A stretch of DNA of 64,000 nucleotides, taken from contig CAMDRP010000005.1 in assembly GCA_945906965.1 (NCBI GenBank), positions 1 to 64,000 on the forward strand, in the 5' to 3' direction. A program made the translations under genes and the position numbers. Source of the stretch: Opitutus sp. GAS368. Its GTDB lineage: Bacteria > Verrucomicrobiota > Verrucomicrobiia > Opitutales > Opitutaceae. The notes beneath the pieces are model-generated. The model was given only the letters and a program-made list of their open reading frames with translations, ran no database searches and was not told the origin of the DNA. Below, in pieces: positions 18,523-28,863 of this stretch (positions are counted from its first letter, which is position 1; each line of letters begins with the position of its first letter).

Positions 18523-19806
18523 ATGAACCTATCCACGCCTGCGCCGTCTCCGCGCCTCCACTACGCTTGGGTCGTCGCGGGGGTGACGTTTCTGACGCTA
18601 TTAGCGGCGGCGGGGGCGCGCTCGGCCCCGGGCGTGATGCTGTTGCCGCTTGGCAATGAGTTTCAATGGAGCCGCGCGACGGTGTCGTCGGTGGTGGCGA
18701 TTAATATTTTTATTTTTGGCCTGATCGGGCCGTTTGCGGCCGCGCTTTATGTGCGGCTGGGGTTGCGGCAGACGATGATGCTGGGGATGGCGTTGCTGGC
18801 GCTCGGATACGGCTCGACCGTGTTTTTGCGCACCTATGCGCAGTTCGTGGTGTTGTGGGGCTTGGTGGTCGGCGCGGGCTCAGGTATGGCGGCGACGGTG
18901 CTCGGGGCGGCGGTCGCGAATCGCTGGTTCACGAAACATCGCGGGCTGGTGATGGGGATGTTGACGGCGAGCACAGCTACCGGACAGCTCGTGTTTTTAC
19001 CGTGGTTTGCATCGCTGGTGACGACGTCGGGTTGGCGGAGTGCGCCGCTGGTCGTTACCTGCGTGGCTTTGGGGATGATTCCGGTGATTTGGTTTTTTAT
19101 GCGCGACGAGCCGCGCGATCTCGGACTGCGGCCCTACGGAGAAACGGGCGCACCGGATACGGCGCAACGCGCGGGGGGAAACCCGGCGAAGCTGGCGATT
19201 ACGACCTTGCTGGAAGCGGCGCGCACGCGAGATTTCTGGTTATTGGCGGGATCGTTTTTTATTTGTGGCGCGAGTACCAACGGCTTGATCGGGACGCACC
19301 TGATTCCGGCAGCGTTTGACTGCGGAATTCCCGAAGTGCGGGCGGCGGGATTGTTGGCGATGATGGGGCTTTTCGACCTCGCGGGCACAACGCTCTCGGG
19401 CTGGCTTTCGGATCGCTATAACAACCGCGCGTTGCTCTTCGGTTACTACGGGTTGCGCGGCCTGTCGTTGTTGTTTTTGCCCACGGCGTTGCTCGGGCCG
19501 GTGGCGGGATTGGCGGTGTTTGCCGTTTTTTACGGACTGGACTGGATCGCGACGGTGCCGCCGACGGTGCGGCTGACGGGCGATATATTCGGGCGCGAAC
19601 GCGCCAGCATCGTTTTCGGCTGGATCGTGGCGGCGCATCAAGTCGGCGCGGCGTGCGCAGCTTATGGCGCGGGCGCGGTGCGGACGGCGCTGGGGAGTTA
19701 CGCGTGGGCGTTTACCGGCGCGGGCTTGCTGTGCGTGATCGCGGCCATGGGTGTGTTGTCCATCGGTCGCGGGGTGAAGCCGGCGCTGAAAACGGCGGCG
19801 GCTTGA
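18523..19806 (+). CDS. MFS transporter
   Basis: 12-TM-like profile; HYAWVVAGVTFLTLLAAAGARSAPGVMLLPL; GSGMAATVLGAAVANRWFTKHRGLVMG; start MNLSTPAP. Confidence 0.9.
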   Translation: MNLSTPAPSPRLHYAWVVAGVTFLTLLAAAGARSAPGVMLLPLGNEFQWSRATVSSVVAINIFIFGLIGPFAAALYVRLGLRQTMMLGMALLALGYGSTVFLRTYAQFVVLWGLVVGAGSGMAATVLGAAVANRWFTKHRGLVMGMLTASTATGQLVFLPWFASLVTTSGWRSAPLVVTCVALGMIPVIWFFMRDEPRDLGLRPYGETGAPDTAQRAGGNPAKLAITTLLEAARTRDFWLLAGSFFICGASTNGLIGTHLIPAAFDCGIPEVRAAGLLAMMGLFDLAGTTLSGWLSDRYNNRALLFGYYGLRGLSLLFLPTALLGPVAGLAVFAVFYGLDWIATVPPTVRLTGDIFGRERASIVFGWIVAAHQVGAACAAYGAGAVRTALGSYAWAFTGAGLLCVIAAMGVLSIGRGVKPALKTAAA

Positions 19807-19844
19807 GCAGGGGGCGCAGGCGCAAGGCGGCCCCAGAGGGGAGG

Positions 19845-20930
19845 TTATTTCTTCGCCGGGACGGGCAGCAACGGCTCGACGATGAGGCCTTCGGTGAGGG
19901 TGTCGTTGGGATTGGCGGCGACGCGGACGCCATCGGTAAGTCCGGAAACGATCTCGATCTGGGCGCCGAAATCGCGGCCGATTTTTACTTTTTGATAACG
20001 GATCGTTTGGGCGGCATCGACGGTGGCGACTTGAGGGCCGTCGGCGCGGATGATGACGGCGTTGGACGGGAGCACGATCGCGGGTTCGGCGGGTTTGAGA
20101 CGGAAACGAATTTGGACGAACATGCCGGGGAGTAGTTCGCTTTTGGCGTTGGGTAGTTGGATCTCGGTGGTGAGCGTGCGAGTGACGGGATCGAGGGCGC
20201 CGGCGACGCGCACGACGGAGGCGTTGAAAGTCCGGCCGGGGAATTCGTTGATGAGGACTTCGACTTCGAGGCCCGGGCGGATGGAGCGGAGGTAAGATTG
20301 AGGGACGCTGGCGAAGACGCGCAGTGGAGTGACGGCGGCCATGCGGAAGAGTTCACGGCGGCTGGAGTCGGTGGTGATCAAGGCGCCGATCTCGGCGCCG
20401 CGGAAGGTGATGACGCCGGCGAAAGGGGCGACGATCGTCTGGAGGGATTTGAGTTGAGTGAGGCGGGCGACGTTGGCTTCGGCGGCTTGGACATCGGCGG
20501 CGCGAGCTTGGGCGGCGGCGTTTTTTTCGTCGGCTTCTTGTTTGGAGACGGCGTTGCGCGCGGCGAGTTCGCTCCAGCGGGCGGCGGTTGCGCGGGTGAG
20601 TTCGGCGTTGGCCTTGGCTTGGGCGAGGGCGGCGCGGGATTGGTTGAGTTCTTGATCGAGCTCAGGACCGTCGATGTGGGCGAGGGTTTGGCCGGCGGTG
20701 ACTTGGTCACCGAGGTCGACGAACCATTTTGCTAGGTAGCCCCCGGTCCGAGCGTAGATGGAAGCTTCTTGGAAGGCTTGGAGGCTGGCGGGAAGGACGA
20801 GTTCAATAGCCGCGCTGGAGCGAGCGGCGAGGACGACGTTGACCGTCGGTGGAGCCTTGCTGACGGGGGTGGAGGCGACGCTGAGGGCGGCGGTACCGAG
20901 ACAGAGAAAGAAGCGGAGGGCGGACTTCAT
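19845..20930 (-). CDS. RND efflux periplasmic adaptor subunit (MFP)
   Basis: GYLAKWFVDLGDQVTAGQTLAHIDGPELDQEL; VAPFAGVITFRGAEIGALI; LPGMFVQIRFRL. Confidence 0.92.
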   Translation of the reverse strand: MKSALRFFLCLGTAALSVASTPVSKAPPTVNVVLAARSSAAIELVLPASLQAFQEASIYARTGGYLAKWFVDLGDQVTAGQTLAHIDGPELDQELNQSRAALAQAKANAELTRATAARWSELAARNAVSKQEADEKNAAAQARAADVQAAEANVARLTQLKSLQTIVAPFAGVITFRGAEIGALITTDSSRRELFRMAAVTPLRVFASVPQSYLRSIRPGLEVEVLINEFPGRTFNASVVRVAGALDPVTRTLTTEIQLPNAKSELLPGMFVQIRFRLKPAEPAIVLPSNAVIIRADGPQVATVDAAQTIRYQKVKIGRDFGAQIEIVSGLTDGVRVAANPNDTLTEGLIVEPLLPVPAKK

Positions 20931-20939
20931 GACGGAAAA

Positions 20940-23900
20940 TTATTTGGACTGTGCGGAATCGGCGGCGGCTTCCTCGAGGAGTTCTTCTTCGGGGGTGTGG
21001 GGTCCGCGCTTGCGGAGAGTGGCGTACACGACGGGTACGAGGAACAGGGTGGCGAGCGTGGCGAAAAGCAGCCCGCCGATGACGGCGCGACCCAGGGGGG
21101 CGTTTTGTTCGCCGCCTTCGCCGAGGCCGAGCGACATGGGCAACATGCCGATGATCATCGCCAGTGCGGTCATGAGCACGGGTCGCAGACGCGTGTGGCC
21201 GGCCTCTAGGGCGGCGGCGCGGGCGTCACGACCCTCGCGGCGGACGTCGTTGGCGAAGGTGACAAGCAAGATGGAATTAGCGGTGGCGACACCGACGCCC
21301 ATGATGGCGCCCATGAGTGAGGGGACGCTGAGGCTGGTGCGCGTAAGAAAGAGAATCCAGATGATGCCGCAGAGTGCACCGGGCAGCGCCATGATGATGA
21401 TGAACGGGTCGAGCCAGCTCTGGAAATTTACGACCAAGAGCAGGTAGACGAGTACGATCGCAGCGAGGACGCCCAGGCCGAGACCGAGGAAGGAGGCGTC
21501 CATGCTTTGGGCTTGGCCGCGCATGGTGATGAAGCTGCCGCGCGGGAGTTTTTTCTCGAATTCGGGGAGAAGTTTTTTAACGGCGTCGGCGACGGAGCCG
21601 AGGTCACTGCGATCGACGTTGGCGAAGACATCGAAGACGGGTTGGACGTTATAGTGACTGACGACGGATTGCGTTGTGGTGCGCTCGAAGGTGGCGACGT
21701 TGCCAAAAATCTGGGGTGGGGCACCGCGGCTCGTCGGCAGTGGGGTGGCGAGGATGGCCTCAATGGAATTGAGTTTCGCGGGCGGAGTTTGGGTGGCGAC
21801 GACGTATTGGACGCCGTTTTGCGGGCTCAGCCAAAAATTGGGCGCGGACTGGGCGGAGCCGGAGAGCGAGATTAGGACGTTGGAGGCGATGTCGCGCTGG
21901 GTGAGGCCGAGTTGTTGGGCGCGGGAGCGGTCGACATTGAAACGCAGGGCGGGGGCGTTGGTGACTTGTTGGACGTGAACGTCGACGGCGCCGGGAATGA
22001 GGGCGATCCGGGCGGAGAGTTCGAGGGCGAGGGCGTAGTTGGTTTTGACGTCGCGGCCGGCGATTTGGACGTCGATGGGGGCGGCGAGGCCGAAGTTGAG
22101 AATTTGGCCGATGATATCGGAAGGTTGGGTGAAGAAGACGCAGTCGGGGAATTCACGGTTGAGGCGCTGGCGCAGGGTGCGGACGTAGTCCCAAGTGGGG
22201 CCGTGTTTTTCGGGGTTGAGAGCGACGAGGATTTCGCCGTCGGCGGCCCCGATGGTGGCGGAGTCGCTGAAGGCGAGGTTCACGCCGCCGGTGGGCAGGC
22301 CGATATTGTCGAGGATGGTGACCAATTCATCGGCAGGAATGACTTCGCGGATGACGTTTTCAACTTTAGTGAAAATACGCTCGGTCTCCTCGATGCGCGT
22401 GCCGGAGGGGGCGCGGACGTGGAGGCGGAATTGGCCGGCGTCGACGAGCGGGAAGAAATCGCGTCCGAGAAACGGTATTAGGGCCGCACTCGCGAGGACG
22501 CTGACTATGGAGATCGTCGCGGTGGCTTTGCGATGGTTTAGACACCAGGTCAGCGCGCTGGTATAGCGGGTGCGGAAGCGTTCAAAGTGGCGATTGAAGC
22601 GAACGTGGATGCGCCAGAAAATATCGCCGCGGGGCGAGGGTTCACCGGGACCCGCGTCGTGGAGGATCGGTTGGCCGCGCAGAAGAAAGTGGACGAAAGT
22701 CGGGACGACGGTACGGGAGAGAAAATAGGACGCGAGCATCGCGAAGATGACGGCCATCGCGAGGGGGCCGAAGAGATATTTCGCAGTGCCCTCGAGAAAG
22801 AAGATCGGGATGAAGACGATGCAAATGCACAGCGTGGAGACGAAGGCGGGCATCGCGATCTGCTCGGCGCCGTCGAGGATGGATTGGAGGAGGGTTTTTT
22901 TGAGGCCGAGGTTACGGTCGATGTTTTCAATGGTGACTGTGGCGTCATCGACGAGGATGCCGACGGCGAGGGCGAGGCCGCCGAGGGTCATGGCGTTGAT
23001 CGTCTGGCCTAAGGCCGCTAGACAGAGAATGGAGCAGAAAATTGAGAGCGGAATGGAGAGGGCGACGACGAGAGTGTTACGCCAAGTGCCGAGGAAAAGT
23101 AGAATCATCGCGGCGGTGAGGGTGGCGGCGAGGGCGCCTTCAAACAGCACCCCGTTGAGGGCGGCGCGGACGAAGACGGATTGATCGAAGAGCGGGCGGA
23201 GTTCGAGTTCGGGTGGGACGACGGCTTGGATGCGGGGGAGCACGGCTTTGACGCGTTCGATGATCTCGAGCGTGGAGGCGCCGCCGGTTTTTAAGATACT
23301 GAGGAGGGCGCCGCGGGTGCCATCTTGGCGGACGATGCTAGCTTGGGTGGCGAAGCCGTCGCGGACTTGGGCGACGTCGCGGATGTAGATCGTAGTGCCG
23401 TTGACGATCCGAATGGGAAGGTTGCCGAGGTCTTCGATCGTGTCGGGACTGCTGTTGAGGAACACGCCATACTCGCGGTCGCCGATTTTGGCGGTACCCG
23501 AGGGAAGGGTGAGATTTTGGGCGTTGATGGCGTTGCTGACGTCGGCGGCGGTGAGGCCTTTAGCGAGGAGGGCTGCGGGGTCGAGATCGACTTGGATTTG
23601 GCGGACCTTGCCCCCAAGCGGCAGCGGTACGGAGGCTCCTTGGACGGTGGCGAGTTGGAGGCGGACCGAGTTGAGGCCGATGTCGTAGAGGGCTTGTTCA
23701 GAGAGGGTTTTGCTGCCGAGGCCGAGTTGGAGGATGGGCACGTTGGAAGCGCTGTAGCGGATAACTAGGGGCGGCGTGGTGCCGGGCGGCATGATGCGCG
23801 TGATCGTCTGGCTGATGGCGGTGATTTGGGCGACGGCCGCGTCGACGCTGGCGCCGGGTTGGAAGAAGACTTTGATGACCCCAACGCCGGCGAGGGACTG

Positions 23901-24149
23901 GGATTCGATGTGCTCGATGTCGTTAACGGTAGTGGTGAGGGCGCGCTCGGAGAGGGTAACGATGCGTTTCTCCATTTCCTCGGGCTTGAGGCCGTTGTAG
24001 GTCCAGATTAGGCTGACGACGGGGATGTCGATGGACGGGAAAATATCCTTCGCCATGCGCCGAGCCGTGATGAGGCCGAGAATAACAATTAACAGGGCCA
24101 TCACGGTAAACGTGTAGGGCCGACGAAGGGCGAGACGTACTATCCACAT
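20940..24149 (-). CDS. RND efflux transporter permease
   Basis: 1069 aa; ARRMAKDIFPSIDIPVVSLIW; LGGLALAVGILVDDATVTIENI; GAIMGVGVATANSILLVTFAND. Confidence 0.94.
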   Translation of the reverse strand: MWIVRLALRRPYTFTVMALLIVILGLITARRMAKDIFPSIDIPVVSLIWTYNGLKPEEMEKRIVTLSERALTTTVNDIEHIESQSLAGVGVIKVFFQPGASVDAAVAQITAISQTITRIMPPGTTPPLVIRYSASNVPILQLGLGSKTLSEQALYDIGLNSVRLQLATVQGASVPLPLGGKVRQIQVDLDPAALLAKGLTAADVSNAINAQNLTLPSGTAKIGDREYGVFLNSSPDTIEDLGNLPIRIVNGTTIYIRDVAQVRDGFATQASIVRQDGTRGALLSILKTGGASTLEIIERVKAVLPRIQAVVPPELELRPLFDQSVFVRAALNGVLFEGALAATLTAAMILLFLGTWRNTLVVALSIPLSIFCSILCLAALGQTINAMTLGGLALAVGILVDDATVTIENIDRNLGLKKTLLQSILDGAEQIAMPAFVSTLCICIVFIPIFFLEGTAKYLFGPLAMAVIFAMLASYFLSRTVVPTFVHFLLRGQPILHDAGPGEPSPRGDIFWRIHVRFNRHFERFRTRYTSALTWCLNHRKATATISIVSVLASAALIPFLGRDFFPLVDAGQFRLHVRAPSGTRIEETERIFTKVENVIREVIPADELVTILDNIGLPTGGVNLAFSDSATIGAADGEILVALNPEKHGPTWDYVRTLRQRLNREFPDCVFFTQPSDIIGQILNFGLAAPIDVQIAGRDVKTNYALALELSARIALIPGAVDVHVQQVTNAPALRFNVDRSRAQQLGLTQRDIASNVLISLSGSAQSAPNFWLSPQNGVQYVVATQTPPAKLNSIEAILATPLPTSRGAPPQIFGNVATFERTTTQSVVSHYNVQPVFDVFANVDRSDLGSVADAVKKLLPEFEKKLPRGSFITMRGQAQSMDASFLGLGLGVLAAIVLVYLLLVVNFQSWLDPFIIIMALPGALCGIIWILFLTRTSLSVPSLMGAIMGVGVATANSILLVTFANDVRREGRDARAAALEAGHTRLRPVLMTALAMIIGMLPMSLGLGEGGEQNAPLGRAVIGGLLFATLATLFLVPVVYATLRKRGPHTPEEELLEEAAADSAQSK

Positions 24150-24238
24150 AGCTTTAAAGACGACGCTCTACGACGAGTCCGGCAGCAAGCGAGGGTTGGC
24201 CCACGCTAGCGAAGGCGACGGTTCGGAACGCAAGAGGT

Positions 24239-27200
24239 TTAGCGGGCGGGCGCGGCCGAAGGAGAGGGGGCGGTGGCTGGGGGCGCGGCATCCTCAAGTT
24301 CGAAGACGGGCTTCGGTGAGAGGTGTTTGGTGAAACGCTCCATAAATAGATAAAACACCGGCGTGATGTAGAGTGTAAGGATTTGAGATACGAGCAGGCC
24401 GCCGACGACGGCGAGCCCGAGACTGCGGCGGGCATCGGCGCCGGCGCCCCAACCGAGGGCGATGGGCAAGGTGCCGGCGATAGCGGCGAGGGTCGTCATC
24501 ATGATCGGGCGGAAGCGCACGATACACGCTTCGAAGATCGCGGCTTCGGCGGTTTTGCCGTGGTGGCGTTGGGCATCGAGGGCGAAGTCGATCATCATGA
24601 TGGCGTTCTTTTTTACGATGCCGATCAGCATGATCAGACCGACGTAACCATACATGTTAAGTTCTTGGCCAAAGATAATCAGGGTGAGAAGCGCACCAAA
24701 CGTCGCGGCGGGCAGGCCGGAGAGAATCGTGATGGGGTGCACAAAATCTTCGTAGAGAATGCCGAGCACCAAGTAGATCACGAGCACGGCGATGAGTAGC
24801 GTAAGACCGAGACCTTGGAGGGAACTGGTGAAAGCGGCGGCGGTGCCTTGGAACGTACCACTGACGGTGGCAGGGAGTAGTTCGCCGGCGATTTTTTCAA
24901 TTTGCTCGGTGGCTTCGCTGAGGGCGAGTTCGGCCTTGAGGTTGAAGCTGATGGTGACGGCGGGAACTTGGCCAAGGTGCGCGACGGTGAGCGGGCCGAC
25001 GGAGGGCCGGAGTTTGGCGACGCTTTCTAGCGGGATGAGTTTGCCCTCGCGGTTGCGCAAATAAAGCAACGAAAGGGAGGCGGGATCGCGCAGGTATTTT
25101 TCGGCGAGCTCTAGGATGACGGCATATTGATTGGTCGAAGTGTAGATGGTGGAAACCTGGCGGGCGCCAAAGGCGCTGTAGAGGGTATCTTCGACTTGTT
25201 GCGCGTTGAGGCCGAGGGATGAAGTCTTGTCGCGGTCGATGTCGATGATGAGCTGCGGGCTGGTGATCTGGAGATCGGAGCTCACATCGATGAGGCCGGG
25301 GACTTCGCGGATGCGTTCCAGGAGGGTTGGGGTGACGCGATAGAGTTCCTGTAGATCGGTGCCGTAGAGGGTGTATTGATACACCGAGGAGGAGCCGCGT
25401 GAGCCGAGGCGGATGCTCGGGGGAACCGTGGGGAATACACGCACGCCAGGAATGCCGGCGGTCTCGGTGCGCAGCATTTGGGCGACTTGGTTGGCGTTGG
25501 GGCGTTTACCTTCGATCAGAGAGACAAACATGCGACTGGTGTTACTGGTGCCGCCGCTCCGGCCCATGGAGCCGACGAAAACGACGCTGTCTTTGACGTA
25601 AGGATTGCGCCGGATCGTAGCGGTGACGGTGCGTTGATAAGCGGCCATCGCTTCGAAGGAGGTGTCTTGCGCGGCTTCGACCATGACTTGGATGCGGCCG
25701 GTGTCTTCGGTGGGAATGAAGCCTTTGGGGGTGATGACCAATAGCCAGAGCGTGAAGCCGATGGTCGCGAGGGCTATGCCCATGATGGTTTTGCGCCACT
25801 GCAGTGAAAGGCGCAGGGTGCGTTCGTAGAGGTTTACGCTGCTCTGAAATAGGCGCTCGGTTAAAACATAGAAGCGGCCGTGCTTGGCGTGGGGATTGAT
25901 CGGCTTGAGAAACCGGCTGCACAACATCGGGGTCAGCGTGAGCGAGACAAAACCCGAGACGAGAATAGCCGCCGAAATCGTGACGGCAAATTCGTGCAGC
26001 AAGCGACCGAGCACCCCGCCCATGAACAGCACGGGGATGAATACGGCGACCAGCGAGATCGTCATCGAAAGAATGGTGAAACCGATTTCACGGGAGCCGC
26101 GCAGGGAAGCGGCCATGACGCTTTCGCCCTTCTCGATGTGGCGAACGATGTTTTCCAGCATTACGATCGCATCGTCGACGACGAAGCCGACTGAGAGGGT
26201 GAGCGCGAGTAGCGAGATGTTATCGATGCTGAAATTGAAAAAATACATCACCGCAAACGTGCCGAGGACCGCGATGGGCATCGCGATACTCGGGATGATG
26301 GTGGCCGAGAGCGAACGCAGGAACAGGAAGATCACGAGCACGACTAGAATGATGGCGAGCACGAGGGTGAATTTCACATCGTGCACGGATTCGCGGATGC
26401 TGATCGAGCGGTCTACGACGGTATCGAGCTCGATGGTGGCAGGCAGTTGCGCGCGGAAGGCCGGAAGCAGGGCTTTGACGCCGTCGACGACCTTGATGGT
26501 GTTGGTGCCGGGTTGGCGTTGGATGGAGAGGATGATGGAGCGCGTCTCCTTGGTGCCGGCGGCATACGCGGGGTCTTCGACGCCATCTTTAAAACGGTAG
26601 TCGAACCAACTGAACGATTTTTCGTTTTCAACGCTGTCGGTGACTTTCGCGACATCGGACAAACGCACGGGAGCGCCGTTGCGGTAAGTGACCATGACGT
26701 TACCGAAACTACTGGCGCTTTTGAGTTGGCCCGTGGCGATGAGGGTGGTGGCCTTGGTGGCGCCGTCGATCACGCCGGCGGGGAGGTTGACGTTGTTGGT
26801 ATCCAGCGCGGAGCGGACTTCGTCGATGCCGATGCCGCGGGAGGCGAGGGCGCGGGGGTCGAGGCGCACGCGAACGGCATATTTTTGAGAGCCGAAGACG
26901 TTGACCTGGGCGACGCCATCGACCGTGGAGATGCGTTGGGCGAGGACCGTCTCGGCGTATTCGTTGACCTCGGAGAGGGCGAGAGTCTTGGAAGAGAGCG
27001 CGATCAGTAAGATCGAGTCGTCGTTGGGGTTGGATTTACGAAACGACGGCGGATTGGGCATATCGCGCGGGAGCCGGCGTTGGACGGCGGCGATGGCGGA
27101 TTGCACGTCTTGGGCGGCGCCGTCGATGTTGCGATCGAGGCTGAATTGCATCGTGATCGAGGTGCCACCGAGTGAACTGGTGGAGGACATCGATTCGATG

Positions 27201-27427
27201 CCGGCGATGCTGGAGAATTGTTGTTCGAGTGGGGTGGCGACGGAGGCGGCCATCGTTTCCGGGCTCGCGCCGGGCAGGCTGGCGGAGACCGAGATGGTGG
27301 GGAAATCGACGTTGGGCAAATCGCTAACAGGGAGGCGTTCGTAGGCCATCCAGCCGAAGAGGGTGATGGCAGCGGTGACGAGGGTCGTCATCACCGGGCG
27401 GCGGATAAACTGTTCGGGAATGTTCAT
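24239..27427 (-). CDS. RND (HAE1-type) efflux transporter permease
   Basis: 1062 aa; MNIPEQFIRRPVMTTLVTAAITLFGWMAYERLPVSDLPNVDFPTISV; LTLSVGFVVDDAIVMLENIVRH; GLIMLIGIVKKNAIMMIDFAL. Confidence 0.95.
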   Translation of the reverse strand: MNIPEQFIRRPVMTTLVTAAITLFGWMAYERLPVSDLPNVDFPTISVSASLPGASPETMAASVATPLEQQFSSIAGIESMSSTSSLGGTSITMQFSLDRNIDGAAQDVQSAIAAVQRRLPRDMPNPPSFRKSNPNDDSILLIALSSKTLALSEVNEYAETVLAQRISTVDGVAQVNVFGSQKYAVRVRLDPRALASRGIGIDEVRSALDTNNVNLPAGVIDGATKATTLIATGQLKSASSFGNVMVTYRNGAPVRLSDVAKVTDSVENEKSFSWFDYRFKDGVEDPAYAAGTKETRSIILSIQRQPGTNTIKVVDGVKALLPAFRAQLPATIELDTVVDRSISIRESVHDVKFTLVLAIILVVLVIFLFLRSLSATIIPSIAMPIAVLGTFAVMYFFNFSIDNISLLALTLSVGFVVDDAIVMLENIVRHIEKGESVMAASLRGSREIGFTILSMTISLVAVFIPVLFMGGVLGRLLHEFAVTISAAILVSGFVSLTLTPMLCSRFLKPINPHAKHGRFYVLTERLFQSSVNLYERTLRLSLQWRKTIMGIALATIGFTLWLLVITPKGFIPTEDTGRIQVMVEAAQDTSFEAMAAYQRTVTATIRRNPYVKDSVVFVGSMGRSGGTSNTSRMFVSLIEGKRPNANQVAQMLRTETAGIPGVRVFPTVPPSIRLGSRGSSSVYQYTLYGTDLQELYRVTPTLLERIREVPGLIDVSSDLQITSPQLIIDIDRDKTSSLGLNAQQVEDTLYSAFGARQVSTIYTSTNQYAVILELAEKYLRDPASLSLLYLRNREGKLIPLESVAKLRPSVGPLTVAHLGQVPAVTISFNLKAELALSEATEQIEKIAGELLPATVSGTFQGTAAAFTSSLQGLGLTLLIAVLVIYLVLGILYEDFVHPITILSGLPAATFGALLTLIIFGQELNMYGYVGLIMLIGIVKKNAIMMIDFALDAQRHHGKTAEAAIFEACIVRFRPIMMTTLAAIAGTLPIALGWGAGADARRSLGLAVVGGLLVSQILTLYITPVFYLFMERFTKHLSPKPVFELEDAAPPATAPSPSAAPAR

Positions 27428-27439
27428 GGCGCCGGCGTG

Positions 27440-28663
27440 TTACTTGGACGTGTCGGGACTGGTTTTTTTGCTTTTGGCTTTATCGCCGCCGGCCTTGGAG
27501 CGTTTGCCATCCGCCGCGCCGCTGCTGCCGTCGGCGGTTTTGATTTCAACGGGTCTGCCGGGGATCACGCGGAGTTGACCGTCGATGACTATGGTCTCGC
27601 CCTCGCTGAGGCCTTTGGCGATGACGGCGAGGGGACCGGCGAAACGTTCGACGGTGACGGGCCGTAGCTCGGCGGTTTTATCGGGTAGGATGACGTAAAC
27701 GTGTTGGCCGGCTTGGGAAGTTTGGAGGGCGCTGCTGGCGACGGTGAGGGCTTCGGGGGCGGCCAAAGTGACGGTGACCGTGGCGAATTGGCCGGGCCAG
27801 AGACGGTGTTGGGGGTTGGGGAAGGCGGCCTTGAGTTTCAGGGTGCCGGTAGAGGGATCGACGGTGTTGTCCATGAAGATGAGCTCGCCTTCCTCGGCTT
27901 GTTCGTCGGTGCCGGGCGGGATGACTTTCACCTTGATGGCACCGGATGCGCGGTAGCGCACGAGGGCGCCGAAGTATTGTTGGGGGACACTGAAGGTGAC
28001 GTTGATGGGGCTGAGTTGGTGGACGGATACGAGTTGGCCGCCGGATTCGTTGACGCGGACAAGGTCGCCCTCGTGGACGGGGATGTTGCCGGTGCGGCCT
28101 GTAAGAGGGGCGCGGATGGTGCAGTAATCGAGTTGGAGGCGGGCGTTGGCGGCGGCGGCTTCGCTGGCGAGTTGCTGGGATTGGAGGGCGCGGGCCGAGT
28201 CAGAGATGGCTTGAAACTGTTCTTGGGAGACAAGGGCGCTGTCACTAAGGGCGCGGTAGCGGTCGACTTGGGCGAGGGCGGTGCCGAGTTGGACCTTGAT
28301 GCGTTGAAGGTCGGCTTCGGCAGAGCGCAGGCTGTTTTGGAAGGGGCGGGGGTCGATCTGGAAGAGGATGTCGCCCTGGCTGACATCTTTGCCTTCGGTG
28401 AAATTGATTTTTATGAGTGTGCCGGTGACTTGGGAGCGCACGGAGGCAGTGCGGCTGGGTTCCACGGCGCCGACGGCCTCGAGGTTGAGAGGGACGACCT
28501 TGCGTTCGACCTTACCCGCGATCACGGGGGCAGCACTACCGGCCCCGCGGCCGCCTCGGCCAGCGGATTTATCAGCACAACCGCTTAGGCTCATCACGAC
28601 GGCTACGCTGATAATGCTGAGCAGTCGGACGTACGTCGGGAGCAATGAGATCTGGGGCAGCAT
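27440..28663 (-). CDS. RND efflux periplasmic adaptor subunit (lipoprotein MFP)
   Basis: MSLSGCADK lipobox; VRSQVTGTLIKINFTEGKDVSQGDILFQIDPRPF; IRAPLTGRTGNIPVHEGDLV. Confidence 0.94.
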   Translation of the reverse strand: MLPQISLLPTYVRLLSIISVAVVMSLSGCADKSAGRGGRGAGSAAPVIAGKVERKVVPLNLEAVGAVEPSRTASVRSQVTGTLIKINFTEGKDVSQGDILFQIDPRPFQNSLRSAEADLQRIKVQLGTALAQVDRYRALSDSALVSQEQFQAISDSARALQSQQLASEAAAANARLQLDYCTIRAPLTGRTGNIPVHEGDLVRVNESGGQLVSVHQLSPINVTFSVPQQYFGALVRYRASGAIKVKVIPPGTDEQAEEGELIFMDNTVDPSTGTLKLKAAFPNPQHRLWPGQFATVTVTLAAPEALTVASSALQTSQAGQHVYVILPDKTAELRPVTVERFAGPLAVIAKGLSEGETIVIDGQLRVIPGRPVEIKTADGSSGAADGKRSKAGGDKAKSKKTSPDTSK

Positions 28664-28830
28664 GGGGATAAAAAGAGATTAAAGTCTTAAATTTGAGTCC
28701 GCTTGGGGTGAATTCTTAAAGACGCAGGATTAAGGAAAGGGATTCGAGGACAATTAATGGGTAAGATACGTGCCATGGTCACGCCTGTAACTTCCATCTT
28801 ATTAATAACCTTTTCCTTGCTTGGCCGAGG

Positions 28831-28862
28831 AAGGGAGATTTCCCTTACGGGACCTTTGTCCC
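28831..28862 (+). promoter_or_regulatory. Two tandem hairpins in the serA leader, abutting the start codon
   Basis: AAGGGA-GATT-TCCCTT (28831-28846) and GGGAC-CTTT-GTCCC (28849-28862); ATG at 28864; alternative TCCC-TTAC-GGGA pairing is possible. Confidence 0.45.
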
Positions 28863-28863
28863 T

